Shown here: positions 26,237 to 34,145 of the stretch, piece after piece
How positions within the stretch are numbered: the first letter of the stretch is position 1
Layout: every line of letters starts with the position of its first letter
Origin: Saprospiraceae bacterium
GTDB taxonomy: Bacteria; Bacteroidota; Bacteroidia; Chitinophagales; Saprospiraceae
Assembly (NCBI GenBank): GCA_029263015.1
Contig: JAJCYI010000132.1
Location: 1 to 54,566 of the forward strand
Direction of reading: 5' to 3'
Length of the DNA stretch: 54,566 nt
Made by a program: the position numbers and the translations under genes
The notes under the pieces: model-generated
The model's database searches: none
What the model saw: the letters and a program-made list of their open reading frames with translations, nothing else
What the model was told of the DNA's origin: nothing

Positions 26237-26267
26237 AGTGGGTAGGTTATTTTTTCCTGCTCCCTAA
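26237..26267 (+). repeat. GGGTAGGTTATT element, copy 1
   Basis: AGTGGGTAGGTTATTTTTTC leads into CTGCTCCCTAA. It can form a small hairpin (GGGTAGG with CCTGCTCCC). Near-identical copies lie at 27227-27260 and 48042-48072, and a reverse copy at 47907-47936. This copy sits in the corA leader. Confidence 0.6.
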
Positions 26268-26277
26268 TCCTACGGTT

Positions 26278-27228
26278 GTGATAAAATATTATATCAGGGA
26301 ACAGGGTAAACTTATTGAACTGGCAGAGCCACAAGCTTCCTGCTGGATCAATATATCTTCGCCTTTCACGCCAGAGGAACTTGAAGAAATAGCACAGCAG
26401 TACGATATTCCCCTCGATTTTTTCACTGACCCATTGGATATTGATGAGCGTTCACGTTACGAAAGGGATGAAGATAACCGGCTGATTATTTTGAGTACCC
26501 CTATCCTCAATCCATTTGAAGAGGATATTGATGCCATTTTCATTACCGCTCCCATCGGTATTATTCTGACCATCGAACATGTGATTACCATTTCTTCGCA
26601 CGATAACCCAATACTGGATATGTTCCTAGAGAACAAAGTGAAAAACTTTGAACCCGAGGATGAACAACTGTTTGTACTGCAAATATTGGAAAGGACTGTG
26701 TACCGTTTTCTTAATTGTCTCAAACAACTCAACCAAAAACGCAATCTCATAGAAAAAGAGCTGTACCATAGCAGCCGGAGCAGCGAGCTAAAGCAATTGT
26801 TGAGTATTGAAAAGAGTTTGGTGTATTTTGTTTCTTCCATTAGCGACAATGAATTATTGAAGATGAAAATGAAGCGGACGGACTTTTTATATCTCGGAAA
26901 TGAGGAAGAAAAAACAGATTTGTTCGAAGATATTATTATCGACAACAGCCAAGCCTTGCAGATGTCCAATATGTACACCAATATCCTCAACGGCACTATG
27001 GATGCGTATGGATCCATTATCTCCAATAACCTCAACCTTACCATAAAAACCCTTACTACTATTACGATTATCCTAATGGTGCCGACCTTGGTGGCTTCCT
27101 TTATGGGGATGAATGTGGCCCTGCCCATGAACGATGATTCATTAGCGCCCTTTTTTGTTATCATCGTTATTTCAGTAGTGGGGAGTTTGGTCCTTGCCTG
27201 GTATTTCCAAAGAAAAAATTTGTTTTAG
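26278..27228 (+). CDS. corA: CorA-family divalent metal transporter
   Basis: The 316-residue protein (starting IKYYIREQGKLIE after an initiating GTG) has the large cytoplasmic alpha/beta and long-helix domain of CorA, then two C-terminal transmembrane helices (about 255-275 and 287-310). The signature GMN lies between them (FMGMNVALPMNDD). It should form a pentameric Mg2+ or Co2+ channel. The start was chosen because the frame upstream contains a promoter box and a repeat. Its stop codon lies within the second copy of the GGGTAGGTTATT element, so the coding region is bracketed by direct repeats about 990 bp apart. Confidence 0.9.
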   Translation: MIKYYIREQGKLIELAEPQASCWINISSPFTPEELEEIAQQYDIPLDFFTDPLDIDERSRYERDEDNRLIILSTPILNPFEEDIDAIFITAPIGIILTIEHVITISSHDNPILDMFLENKVKNFEPEDEQLFVLQILERTVYRFLNCLKQLNQKRNLIEKELYHSSRSSELKQLLSIEKSLVYFVSSISDNELLKMKMKRTDFLYLGNEEEKTDLFEDIIIDNSQALQMSNMYTNILNGTMDAYGSIISNNLNLTIKTLTTITIILMVPTLVASFMGMNVALPMNDDSLAPFFVIIVISVVGSLVLAWYFQRKNLF

Positions 27229-27260
27229 TGGGTAGGTTATTTTTTTCCTACTTCCCCTAA
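27227..27260 (+). repeat. GGGTAGGTTATT element, copy 2
   Basis: AGTGGGTAGGTTATTTTTTT continues into CCTACTTCCCCTAA. It is a direct repeat of 26237-26267, and its first bases overlap the corA stop codon. It may serve as the corA transcript end. Confidence 0.6.
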
Positions 27261-27436
27261 AACAACCCATTCAATTCCTATGCTCCCATAGGTTTAAATA
27301 AGCAACTAAAATCTCTTGTGCGCAGTCTGTATTTAACAGTGTATTCACGTACGCATAACTGTAAAGTTTGCTGATATTCAATTTGTTAGGTATTTGAAAA
27401 GTGCGCTTGTCATTATTTTGCTTACAGGTTAAAAAG

Positions 27437-27535
27437 TTTTCCACACAAAGTTTTCCACAATAAGGAATACTGTTGAAAAAAAATACAGCACTGGCTATCA
27501 ACAACTTGGGTTAGTTTTCCACATTGTGTGGAAAA
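27437..27535 (+). promoter_or_regulatory. Cluster of four TTTTCCACA boxes upstream of nrdJ
   Basis: TTTTCCACA occurs at 27437-27445, 27451-27459 and 27515-27523, and inverted at 27527-27535. The last two form a 10-nt inverted repeat (GTTTTCCACA) with a 3-nt spacer. Each is one base from the DnaA box TTATCCACA. The cluster lies 325-420 bp upstream of a ribonucleotide reductase gene. DnaA controls nrdAB in Escherichia coli, so replication-linked control is conceivable here, but it is inference. The 27261-27859 gap contains no gene I can support. Confidence 0.4.
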
Positions 27536-27729
27536 CTCTAAGGCCTAAATCCATAAACAGGCATTACTTTCGTGCTGATAAACGGACATACAGTAAGACA
27601 CATTACAATCCATATCACTGGCGGACACGGGGGGAAGATAAAAATCCGTCAATTGGTTTAATACCTTCCCAGAATTATATATAGACGTAAACTTCTTGAT
27701 ACTATGGAGTGAGACACTCTTCCTATCTC

Positions 27730-27766
27730 CTGTTCCCTGCAAACTCAATGTTAACGCAGGGAACAG
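27730..27766 (+). promoter_or_regulatory. Hairpin in the nrdJ upstream region
   Basis: CTGTTCCCTGC (27730-27740) pairs perfectly with GCAGGGAACAG (27756-27766) around a 15-nt loop. A second small stem follows at about 27787-27812 (TGCAGTTGT / ACAGCTGCA). If transcribed, they would sit in the leader. I find no cobalamin riboswitch B12-box despite the enzyme being B12-dependent. Confidence 0.35.
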
Positions 27767-27859
27767 ATAGAGGTGTGCAAATCACATTGCAGTTGTGCAA
27801 GTACAGCTGCATGGAAGCCAATAATCATCATGTAACACTATAAAATTGAATAAGCGATA

Positions 27860-30475
27860 ATGGAGACTTTAGTTATTCAAACAAAAAAATCCCAGACCAC
27901 CTCAAAGAGGAAGGCTATTCAGAAAACCTATACCTACCAGGAGGCTTTAAAAGCATCAACTGAATATTTTAAGGGAGATGAATTGGCTGCTAACGTTTGG
28001 GTGAATAAGTATGCCTTAAAAGATTCTAAGGGCAATATTTATGAAAGCTCACCTGATGATATGCACCGGAGGATCGCTGCTGAACTTGCCAGGATAGAAA
28101 GAAAATATCCAAATCCAGCAAGTGAAAATGAATTGTACAATCTGCTTAAAGACTTTAAGTATATCATCCCGCAGGGTGGGCCCATGTCTGGTATTGGGAA
28201 CAACTTGCAGGCTTCTTCCCTTTCCAATTGTTTTGTGATCGGCAACGATGCTGATTCCTATGGTGGGATCATCCGGACCGATGAAGAACAAGTGCAACTG
28301 ATGAAACGCAGGGGCGGGGTAGGGCACGACCTTTCCCACATACGGCCCAAAGGAAGTCCTGTGCTGAACAGCGCTTTGTCATCGACAGGTTTAGCCCCTT
28401 TTATGGAACGTTACTCGAATAGCACACGTGAAGTTGCCCAGGATGGCCGACGAGGAGCACTTATGTTGTCTGTTTCTATAAAACACCCTGATGCTGAGGA
28501 TTTTATAAATGCAAAAATGGAATCAGGTAAAGTCACTGGTGCTAACGTTTCTGTTCGGATTGATGACGAATTTATGCGTGCTGCTTTAACTGGCGATAAG
28601 TATGTACAACGTTATCCCGTCGATTCCACGAACCCTTCCTATGAAACAAAAATAGACGCCTCCAAACTTTGGGATAAAATCACTTATAATGCTTGGAAAT
28701 CGGCAGAGCCGGGAATCTTGTTTTGGGACACGGTAATTCGGGAATCTGTGCCCGATTGCTATGCTGACCTTGGCTACAAGACCATTTCAACAAACCCCTG
28801 TGGGGAAATTCCGCTCTGCCCGTATGATAGTTGCCGATTGCTGGCCATCAATCTTTATAGTTATGTAGATCACCCATTTACCAAAAAGGCATCCTTCAAT
28901 TTTAAAAAATTTACGGAGCATGTTCAAATGGCCCAAAAGATGATGGATGATATTATCGATATGGAATTGGAGAAGATCGATAATATTTTGGACAAAATTG
29001 AGAAAGACCCCGAACCAGATGAAATCCGTCAAACGGAATTCCGCCTTTGGCAAAAGATCAGGAAAACATGTGAAGAAGGTCGCCGAACAGGTGTCGGAAT
29101 CACTGCCGAAGGGGATATGTTGGCAGCTATGGGCATCCGCTATGGTAGCAATGAAGGTATAGAATTTTCAACCAAGGTTCATAAGACTTTGGCTTTAAAC
29201 GCCTATCGCTCTTCTGTTGATATGGCCAGGGATCGTGGGCCGTTTAAGATTTATGACCCTCGCCGGGAAATGAGGAATCCATTTGTCAACCGATTGAAAG
29301 ATGCTGATGCCGAACTGTATAATGATATGGTTAAGTACGGTCGCCGGAACATTGCTTTGCTGACCATCGCACCGACGGGTACCACGAGCCTCATGGCTCA
29401 AACTACTTCTGGTATTGAGCCTGCTTTCCTTATCACTTATAAGCGACGACGGAAGGTCAATCCGAACGACAAGGAGGTCAATGTGGCCTTTGTCGATGAG
29501 GTTGGCGATCACTGGGAAGAATTCAACGTATTTCACCACAAGTTTATCACTTGGCTGGAAGCTAATGGACACGACATGGAAGAAGTCGTCAAGATGTCCG
29601 CTGAAGACTTGGAAAAGCTTGTTCAAACCTCCCCTTACCATAAGTCTACTGCCAATGATGTGGACTGGGTTCAAAAAGTAAAAATGCAGGGATCCATTCA
29701 AAAATGGGTAGATCACAGTATCAGCGTTACTGTGAATGTTCCAAATGAAACCCCTGTTGAATTAATAAAAAAAATATACAAAACAGCTTGGGAGTCAGGC
29801 TGTAAAGGCTGTACAATCTACCGTGACGGTTCCCGTTCCGGTGTTTTGATTGCCTCTGATGACAAAGAGAAAAACCAGGAAGATAAACAAACAGACACAT
29901 CAGAGGAAAATACAGGCTTTGCAACAACGCTTGCTCCCAAGCGTCCTAAAAAACTGGAAACGGAAATTATCCGCTTTCAGAACAACCACGAAAAGTGGGT
30001 CGCTTTCATTGGCCTGTTGGACGGGAAGCCTTATGAAATATTCACGGGCAGGGCAGAGGATATATTTATTTTGCCACCTTATGTAGCAAGTGGTTGGGTC
30101 ATTAAGGAAAAGGATGAAAACGGCAAAAACCGGTATGACTTTCAGTTTAAGGACAAGGATGGTTATAAAGTCATGATGGAGGGGCTTTCGAGGTCGTTTG
30201 ACAAAGAATACTGGAATTATGCAAAATTGATTTCAGGTACTTTGCGGCACGGCATGCCATTGAACTATGTCATCGACTTGGTGGCCGGCCTGAACGTGGA
30301 ACAAGAGCACATCAACACTTGGAAAAATGGTGTGGTGCGGGCATTGAAGAAATTTGTGCCCGATGGCACGAAAGCCGTCAAAGAAGCTTGTCCATCTTGT
30401 AATGATCCTGATGGATTAATATATAAAGAGGGGTGTTTGACTTGTAAAAGCTGTGGCTACTCCAAGTGCGGTTAA
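27860..30475 (+). CDS. nrdJ: Class II (adenosylcobalamin-dependent) ribonucleotide reductase
   Basis: The enzyme makes deoxyribonucleotides using a B12-derived radical. The 871-residue protein has the active-site SNCFVIG (C124), GGVGHDLSHIRPKGS (about 152-166), the radical-Cys loop NPCGEIPLC (near 314) and APTGTTSLMAQTTSGIEPAF (about 507-526). The C-terminal zinc-like tail has four CxxC-type cysteines (ACPSCND, CLTCKSCGYSKCG). This is the standard NrdJ layout, and no NrdB-like gene follows, as expected. The N-terminus lacks an obvious ATP-cone. The extended upstream region carries TTTTCCACA boxes and hairpins. Confidence 0.93.
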   Translation: METLVIQTKKSQTTSKRKAIQKTYTYQEALKASTEYFKGDELAANVWVNKYALKDSKGNIYESSPDDMHRRIAAELARIERKYPNPASENELYNLLKDFKYIIPQGGPMSGIGNNLQASSLSNCFVIGNDADSYGGIIRTDEEQVQLMKRRGGVGHDLSHIRPKGSPVLNSALSSTGLAPFMERYSNSTREVAQDGRRGALMLSVSIKHPDAEDFINAKMESGKVTGANVSVRIDDEFMRAALTGDKYVQRYPVDSTNPSYETKIDASKLWDKITYNAWKSAEPGILFWDTVIRESVPDCYADLGYKTISTNPCGEIPLCPYDSCRLLAINLYSYVDHPFTKKASFNFKKFTEHVQMAQKMMDDIIDMELEKIDNILDKIEKDPEPDEIRQTEFRLWQKIRKTCEEGRRTGVGITAEGDMLAAMGIRYGSNEGIEFSTKVHKTLALNAYRSSVDMARDRGPFKIYDPRREMRNPFVNRLKDADAELYNDMVKYGRRNIALLTIAPTGTTSLMAQTTSGIEPAFLITYKRRRKVNPNDKEVNVAFVDEVGDHWEEFNVFHHKFITWLEANGHDMEEVVKMSAEDLEKLVQTSPYHKSTANDVDWVQKVKMQGSIQKWVDHSISVTVNVPNETPVELIKKIYKTAWESGCKGCTIYRDGSRSGVLIASDDKEKNQEDKQTDTSEENTGFATTLAPKRPKKLETEIIRFQNNHEKWVAFIGLLDGKPYEIFTGRAEDIFILPPYVASGWVIKEKDENGKNRYDFQFKDKDGYKVMMEGLSRSFDKEYWNYAKLISGTLRHGMPLNYVIDLVAGLNVEQEHINTWKNGVVRALKKFVPDGTKAVKEACPSCNDPDGLIYKEGCLTCKSCGYSKCG

Positions 30476-30488
30476 AAATATAAGGAAG

Positions 30489-30516
30489 AGGTGTTTTGGA
30501 AAAAACACCTTTTTTC
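30489..30516 (+). terminator. Intrinsic terminator of nrdJ
   Basis: AGGTGTTTT (30489-30497) pairs with AAAACACCT (30502-30510), followed by TTTTTC. It begins 13 bp after the stop codon. Confidence 0.85.
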
Positions 30517-30579
30517 TTTCAACTTTCTACACAACGTTTTCTCATAGACTGTATTTGGTGAGCTGTTGAGGATAGCAGC

Positions 30580-31287
30580 TTACCTTTTTTCTTTCAGCAA
30601 TTCATCAACCACTATGCGTACTCCAGTTGATGCTGGTTCAGCAATTATTGTCAAGTTCTTTATGGATTTTAGTTCGTGATTCAATGATGGTTTTGGATCA
30701 ACATAGTAAATTGGAATCCCAAAACGGGCATAACTTACCAGGCCGGCAGCAGGATAAACCTGCATGGATGTGCCAATAATGATAATCATATCAGTGTCTT
30801 CTACCAAGTTGGCAGCAACATCAAGCATCGGAACGGTTTCCCCAAACCACACAATATGAGGACGGAGCTGTGTTCCTTTTTTGCATCGATCTCCAATATC
30901 CAAATCTCCTTCCAAATCATAAATCAGATTTTCGTATACGGTGCTCCTCACCTTTGTCAATTCACCGTGTAGGTGGATGATCTTTGAGCTGCCTGCTCTT
31001 TCGTGCAGGTTATCCACATTTTGGGTGATGATAGAGACATCATAATATTTTTCAAGATCAACCAAAGCCAAGTGACCGTCATTGGGTTCTACTTCCTTCA
31101 ATTGGCGACGGCGTGCATTATAAAAATCCAGTACCAACTTCTGGTTATTTCTCCATCCCATTGGCGAGGCAACTTCCATCACATCATGGTCTTCCCAAAG
31201 CCCATTCGAGTCCCGGAAAGTACGGATGCCGCTTTCTGCACTAATGCCGGCACCTGTGAGGACGGCTATTTTTTGTTTGCTGGACAT
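30580..31287 (-). CDS. cobB: Sirtuin, NAD-dependent protein deacylase
   Basis: The 235-residue protein removes acyl groups from lysines using NAD+. Signature motifs are all present: GAGISAESGI with FRD (10-25), TQNVDNLHERAG (about 98-109), the catalytic His in HLHGE (near 119), GTSMQVYPAAG (about 172-182). The FYNARRR segment supplies the Tyr and Arg that favour dicarboxylic acyl groups (succinyl or malonyl) in class III sirtuins. The usual four zinc cysteines are missing; only one Cys is seen in that region. Zinc-free bacterial members exist. It is a single gene. Confidence 0.88.
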   Translation of the reverse strand: MSSKQKIAVLTGAGISAESGIRTFRDSNGLWEDHDVMEVASPMGWRNNQKLVLDFYNARRRQLKEVEPNDGHLALVDLEKYYDVSIITQNVDNLHERAGSSKIIHLHGELTKVRSTVYENLIYDLEGDLDIGDRCKKGTQLRPHIVWFGETVPMLDVAANLVEDTDMIIIIGTSMQVYPAAGLVSYARFGIPIYYVDPKPSLNHELKSIKNLTIIAEPASTGVRIVVDELLKEKR

Positions 31288-31488
31288 TTTTTAGTTTTTG
31301 AGTACAGAGTTATTAAGTGTTAACTGTTAGGTTAGGCTACGGGGATCATAAAATTACTTGAGGCATGGATGAAATAGGTTTGGTAGAATATTAAAGGTAA
31401 GGCCGATATTGTTCTCTAACCAGTGAACTGATTGACCATCAATATTTTGTACAAACTCAATAACTCAATAACTAAAAACTTATCACTG
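31288..31488. repeat. AGTTTTTGAGTTATT-type intergenic repeats
   Basis: The left end (TTTTTAGTTTTTGAGTACAG) and right end (CTCAATAACTCAATAACTAA) of this 201-bp gap are roughly inverted copies of the same simple string. A similar string follows the hydrolase gene at 7549-7640. No coding signal is present between the sirtuin and pdhB genes. Confidence 0.4.
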
Positions 31489-32475
31489 CTAAACACTCAC
31501 ATACAACACCTCTTTGACTGCTTTTATTATTTTACTTGGATTTGGTAAATACTCCTCAACAAAAGTCGGGGCATACGGCAAGGATGTATCAGCCGCATTG
31601 ACTCGTGTGATGGGAGCATCGAGGTAGTCGAACGCATATTTTTGGATTTCGTAAGCGATTTCAGCAGAGACCCCGAACATTGGCCATGATTCATCTACCA
31701 CAACCATCCTGTTGGTTTTTTTCACTGAGTTTACAAGCGTTTCATAATCCAGTGGTCGGATGGTACGGAGGTCTATAACTTCAGCAGAAATGCCGGCTCC
31801 CTCCAATTCCTCAGCAGCTTTCAATGCTTCCAAGATCATTTTATTAAAAGAAACGATGGTGACATCTGTCCCTTCCCTGCAAATTTTGGCCTCCCCAATG
31901 GGGACAAGGTATTCTCCTTCAGGAACTTCACCTTTATAACCGTAAAGCATTTCTGATTCCATCATGCAGACAGGATCATTATCGCGAATGGCCGATTTTA
32001 GAAGTCCTTTTGCATCAGCAGGATCAATACATGAAACCACTTTCAGACCTGGGCAGTTGCCAAGCCAACTTTCAAAAGTTTGAGAGTGTTGCTGGGCCAA
32101 TTGGCCAGCAGCTCCCGAAGGTCCCCTGAAAACTATGGGGCAAGAAAAGTCGCCTGCTGATTGAGAAAGGGTTTTTGCTGCATTGTTCACGATCTGGTCA
32201 AAAGCAAGCACGGCAAAATTCCAAGTCATAAATTCAATGATGGGTCGCAGGCCGTTCATGGCTGCTCCTACTCCAATGCCTGTGAAACCCAATTCAGCAA
32301 TTGGTGTGTCAATCACCCTTTTTTCACCAAATTCATCTAACATTCCTTTGCTGACTTTATATGCGCCATTGTATTGGGCCACTTCTTCTCCCATGAGAAA
32401 CACGTTGGGATCTCTCCTCATTTCTTCTGACATGGCTTCCCTCAAAGCCTCTCGTAACTGTATTGTTCTTGCCAT
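31489..32475 (-). CDS. pdhB: Pyruvate dehydrogenase E1 component, beta subunit
   Basis: The 328-residue protein starts ARTIQLREALREAMSEEMRR after its initiating Met and keeps the family motifs: FLMGEEVAQYNGAYKVSKGM (about 25-44), DTPIAELGFTGIGVGAAM, GPSGAAGQLAQQHSQTFE (about 120-137), and the C-terminal LPYAPTFVEEYLPN. It pairs with an alpha subunit to decarboxylate pyruvate; no alpha gene is adjacent, so the subunits are encoded apart. A longer frame to 32505 exists, but homologues start at MART. A promoter at 32540-32571 lies upstream. Confidence 0.92.
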   Translation of the reverse strand: MARTIQLREALREAMSEEMRRDPNVFLMGEEVAQYNGAYKVSKGMLDEFGEKRVIDTPIAELGFTGIGVGAAMNGLRPIIEFMTWNFAVLAFDQIVNNAAKTLSQSAGDFSCPIVFRGPSGAAGQLAQQHSQTFESWLGNCPGLKVVSCIDPADAKGLLKSAIRDNDPVCMMESEMLYGYKGEVPEGEYLVPIGEAKICREGTDVTIVSFNKMILEALKAAEELEGAGISAEVIDLRTIRPLDYETLVNSVKKTNRMVVVDESWPMFGVSAEIAYEIQKYAFDYLDAPITRVNAADTSLPYAPTFVEEYLPNPSKIIKAVKEVLYVSV

Positions 32476-32539
32476 TATTTGTATTATTAAACAGGTTGGA
32501 ATCAACCTTTGATAGGTTTAGCTCATTATTAAAGAACCG

Positions 32540-32571
32540 CAAATTTAACGTTCATTAGAACAAGATTCAAA
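32540..32571 (-). promoter_or_regulatory. Promoter of pdhB
   Basis: On the minus strand TTTG (32568-32571) and TAAATTTG (32540-32547) are spaced by 20 bp, an exact match to the Bacteroidota consensus TTTG-N19-21-TAnnTTTG. The expected leader is about 55 nt. Confidence 0.75.
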
Positions 32572-32704
32572 GTGGGACGGGTATTATTCTGTTGCCGCTG
32601 TGAAAAGGAACCAGCCCTAAATTTATTATACCGATGCTTCTTATTGCCGAATAAAATGACGACCTTTGATGCTGTACCCAATTTTTTCCTAACCCTTGAG
32701 TACT

Positions 32705-33625
32705 ATGCTGCGTAACTACCTTTCAATAACATCCTTTTTTGCCTTTGCAATATTTATTGCATCGTGTGAGGTTCCAATTGAAGTGGAAGGAGATTCAAAG
32801 ATTATTGTTCAGAGTTATTTTACTGGTGAACAGGATTTGATCGTTTACGTTTCAGAATCAAAACCAAGATCATCTGAAGGTTTGTCCCAATATGTCGAAA
32901 ATGCATCAGTAATTTTATTTTCCGAAGAAAATTATGATTTTATTGAAACATTGGTATTTGAAGAAAACGGGAACCCTCCCTATTATACAACTACTGGATT
33001 TCAAGCAGAAGTCGGAAAAGTTTATATTCTAAATGTTGATGTACCTGGTTTTAAGCCAGTCACTGCTTCCAACAGCATTCCTGTGCCAGTTCTTATCCAA
33101 GATATTTTTTATGATAATTCAGTGACTCCCAATGGGGAGGTAAGTGATGTTACATTTGAAGTTGTCGTAACAATTGAAGACCCAGTGGATATTGAAAATT
33201 ATTACCACCTCCTTTTTTCGCAATCTTTGGTCACCATCAAAAAGAACGAAGAAGGAAAGAATGACACTATCCAACTGGATACAGGCAGTGAGTTAAGCAT
33301 TTTTAGTATTAATAAATTTCTCGATGTAGACCAATATTTTAGCCATCCTAGCTTTTTGGTAAATGACGTCCAATTCAATGGAGAGGAAATAGGTATTTCG
33401 TTTAATGGCTCGTATTCATACGATCCCGAAATATATACTAGAGGAGAGTTTTCAATAGAATTAAGGACCGTATCCAAAGCATATTACCAACATTTCCAAA
33501 ATCTGCTTTCTGAACCTGAAGACCCACTATCCGGAATTGGTGGAGTCGGCGCAAGCAATGTTACCAATGGTGCTGGCGTGTTTGCAGGTTATAGCTCCAA
33601 TAAAGGGTTCAAAACTCCAAATTGA
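32705..33625 (+). CDS. DUF4249 lipoprotein
   Basis: The 306-residue outer-membrane lipoprotein has a signal ending IASC (C21 from the ATG at 32705), then a predicted Ig-like beta sandwich (SYFTGEQDLIVYVSESKP, VGKVYILNVDVPGFKPVTAS), the arrangement of DUF4249. The family often sits with a TonB-dependent receptor, but none is adjacent. The C-terminus (GAGVFAGYSSNKG) matches the usual DUF4249 end, so the protein looks complete. A TTG at 32696 would add three residues; the ATG is preferred. Function is not established. Confidence 0.75.
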   Translation: MLRNYLSITSFFAFAIFIASCEVPIEVEGDSKIIVQSYFTGEQDLIVYVSESKPRSSEGLSQYVENASVILFSEENYDFIETLVFEENGNPPYYTTTGFQAEVGKVYILNVDVPGFKPVTASNSIPVPVLIQDIFYDNSVTPNGEVSDVTFEVVVTIEDPVDIENYYHLLFSQSLVTIKKNEEGKNDTIQLDTGSELSIFSINKFLDVDQYFSHPSFLVNDVQFNGEEIGISFNGSYSYDPEIYTRGEFSIELRTVSKAYYQHFQNLLSEPEDPLSGIGGVGASNVTNGAGVFAGYSSNKGFKTPN

Positions 33626-33695
33626 ATCGACTTCCTTTTCCTCGCCATAAAATATAACAGATTAAATCCTGCTATTTTTCCTCGACTACTCAAAT

Positions 33696-33725
33696 TCATA
33701 CTCATACTCATACTCATACTCATAC
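33696..33725 (+). repeat. Short tandem repeat TCATAC x5
   Basis: Five exact copies of the hexamer TCATAC occur in a non-coding gap after the DUF4249 gene. It may vary in copy number by slippage. There is no coding frame to switch here. Confidence 0.9.
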
Positions 33726-33765
33726 TTTTGCTCAGCATTGCATTTTTGGGTACTGCATTTTACAT

Positions 33766-33818
33766 AACCGGAAGTTGTACTTCCGGCTGCTCCAGACCCA
33801 GAAGTACAACTTCTGGTT
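33766..33818. repeat. GGAAGTTGTACTTC palindrome
   Basis: AACCGGAAGTTGTACTTC (33766-33783) is repeated in inverse at 33801-33818 with one mismatch. Each arm is itself partly palindromic (GAAGTTGTACTTC). It is an intergenic REP-like hairpin. Confidence 0.7.
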
Positions 33819-33893
33819 ACTTTCTATAAAGCCCATCCGGGGAGAAAATTTTACCCAGACCCTATTTTAGCTCCAGTAATGGTTAATTAAATT

Positions 33894-34010
33894 CTCTACC
33901 GTACACTTTTGAAATTATCAATACCTCCGCGATCCGACCGGGCAATGCCAAACCATTTGTCACAATTGAAAAAGAGGAAATTGAATAATTTTAAAAAGTG
34001 TACGGTAGAG
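33894..34010. mobile_element. MITE-like element with 17-bp terminal inverted repeats
   Basis: Perfect 17-bp termini CTCTACCGTACACTTTT (33894-33910 and its complement at 33994-34010) continue inward as an imperfect match for about 15 more bases. The 117-bp interior has no ORF. This is the form of a non-autonomous miniature transposon. No clear target duplication is seen. Confidence 0.6.
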
Positions 34011-34035
34011 GGTAATGAAAATAGATTCCAAAAGA

Positions 34036-34071
34036 AAAAGGAGTTTAAACCATCAAGTTTAAACTCCTTTT
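34036..34071 (-). terminator. Terminator of the beta-helix gene
   Basis: Perfect 15-nt arms (34036-34050 with 34057-34071, AAAAGGAGTTTAAAC) around a 6-nt loop are followed on the minus strand by a TTTTTCTTTT tract. It lies 75 bp past the stop of the minus-strand gene. Confidence 0.85.
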
Positions 34072-34145
34072 GAAATTCGTGTGAACGAATACATTGCCAG
34101 TAAGTCAATACAAAAAATTAAGGTTGGTTTTGTTTGTCTTGTTTA

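Noticed and set aside
26457-27164. 235-codon minus-strand ORF inside corA
   Set aside because: Antisense shadow of a well-supported gene, with Ser/Arg-rich composition and no motif.
27271-27748. Two minus-strand ORFs (77 and 67 codons) upstream of nrdJ
   Set aside because: They cross the TTTTCCACA cluster and hairpins, lack signal, domain or promoter, and look like chance ORFs.
27540-27859. Cobalamin riboswitch before nrdJ
   Set aside because: A B12-dependent enzyme made this attractive, but I could not find a B12-box or the usual multi-stem layout. The hairpins present are simple.
33696-33725. TCATAC tandem repeat as a phase-variation switch
   Set aside because: It is not inside a coding region nor between promoter elements of an adjacent gene, so slippage would have no evident effect.
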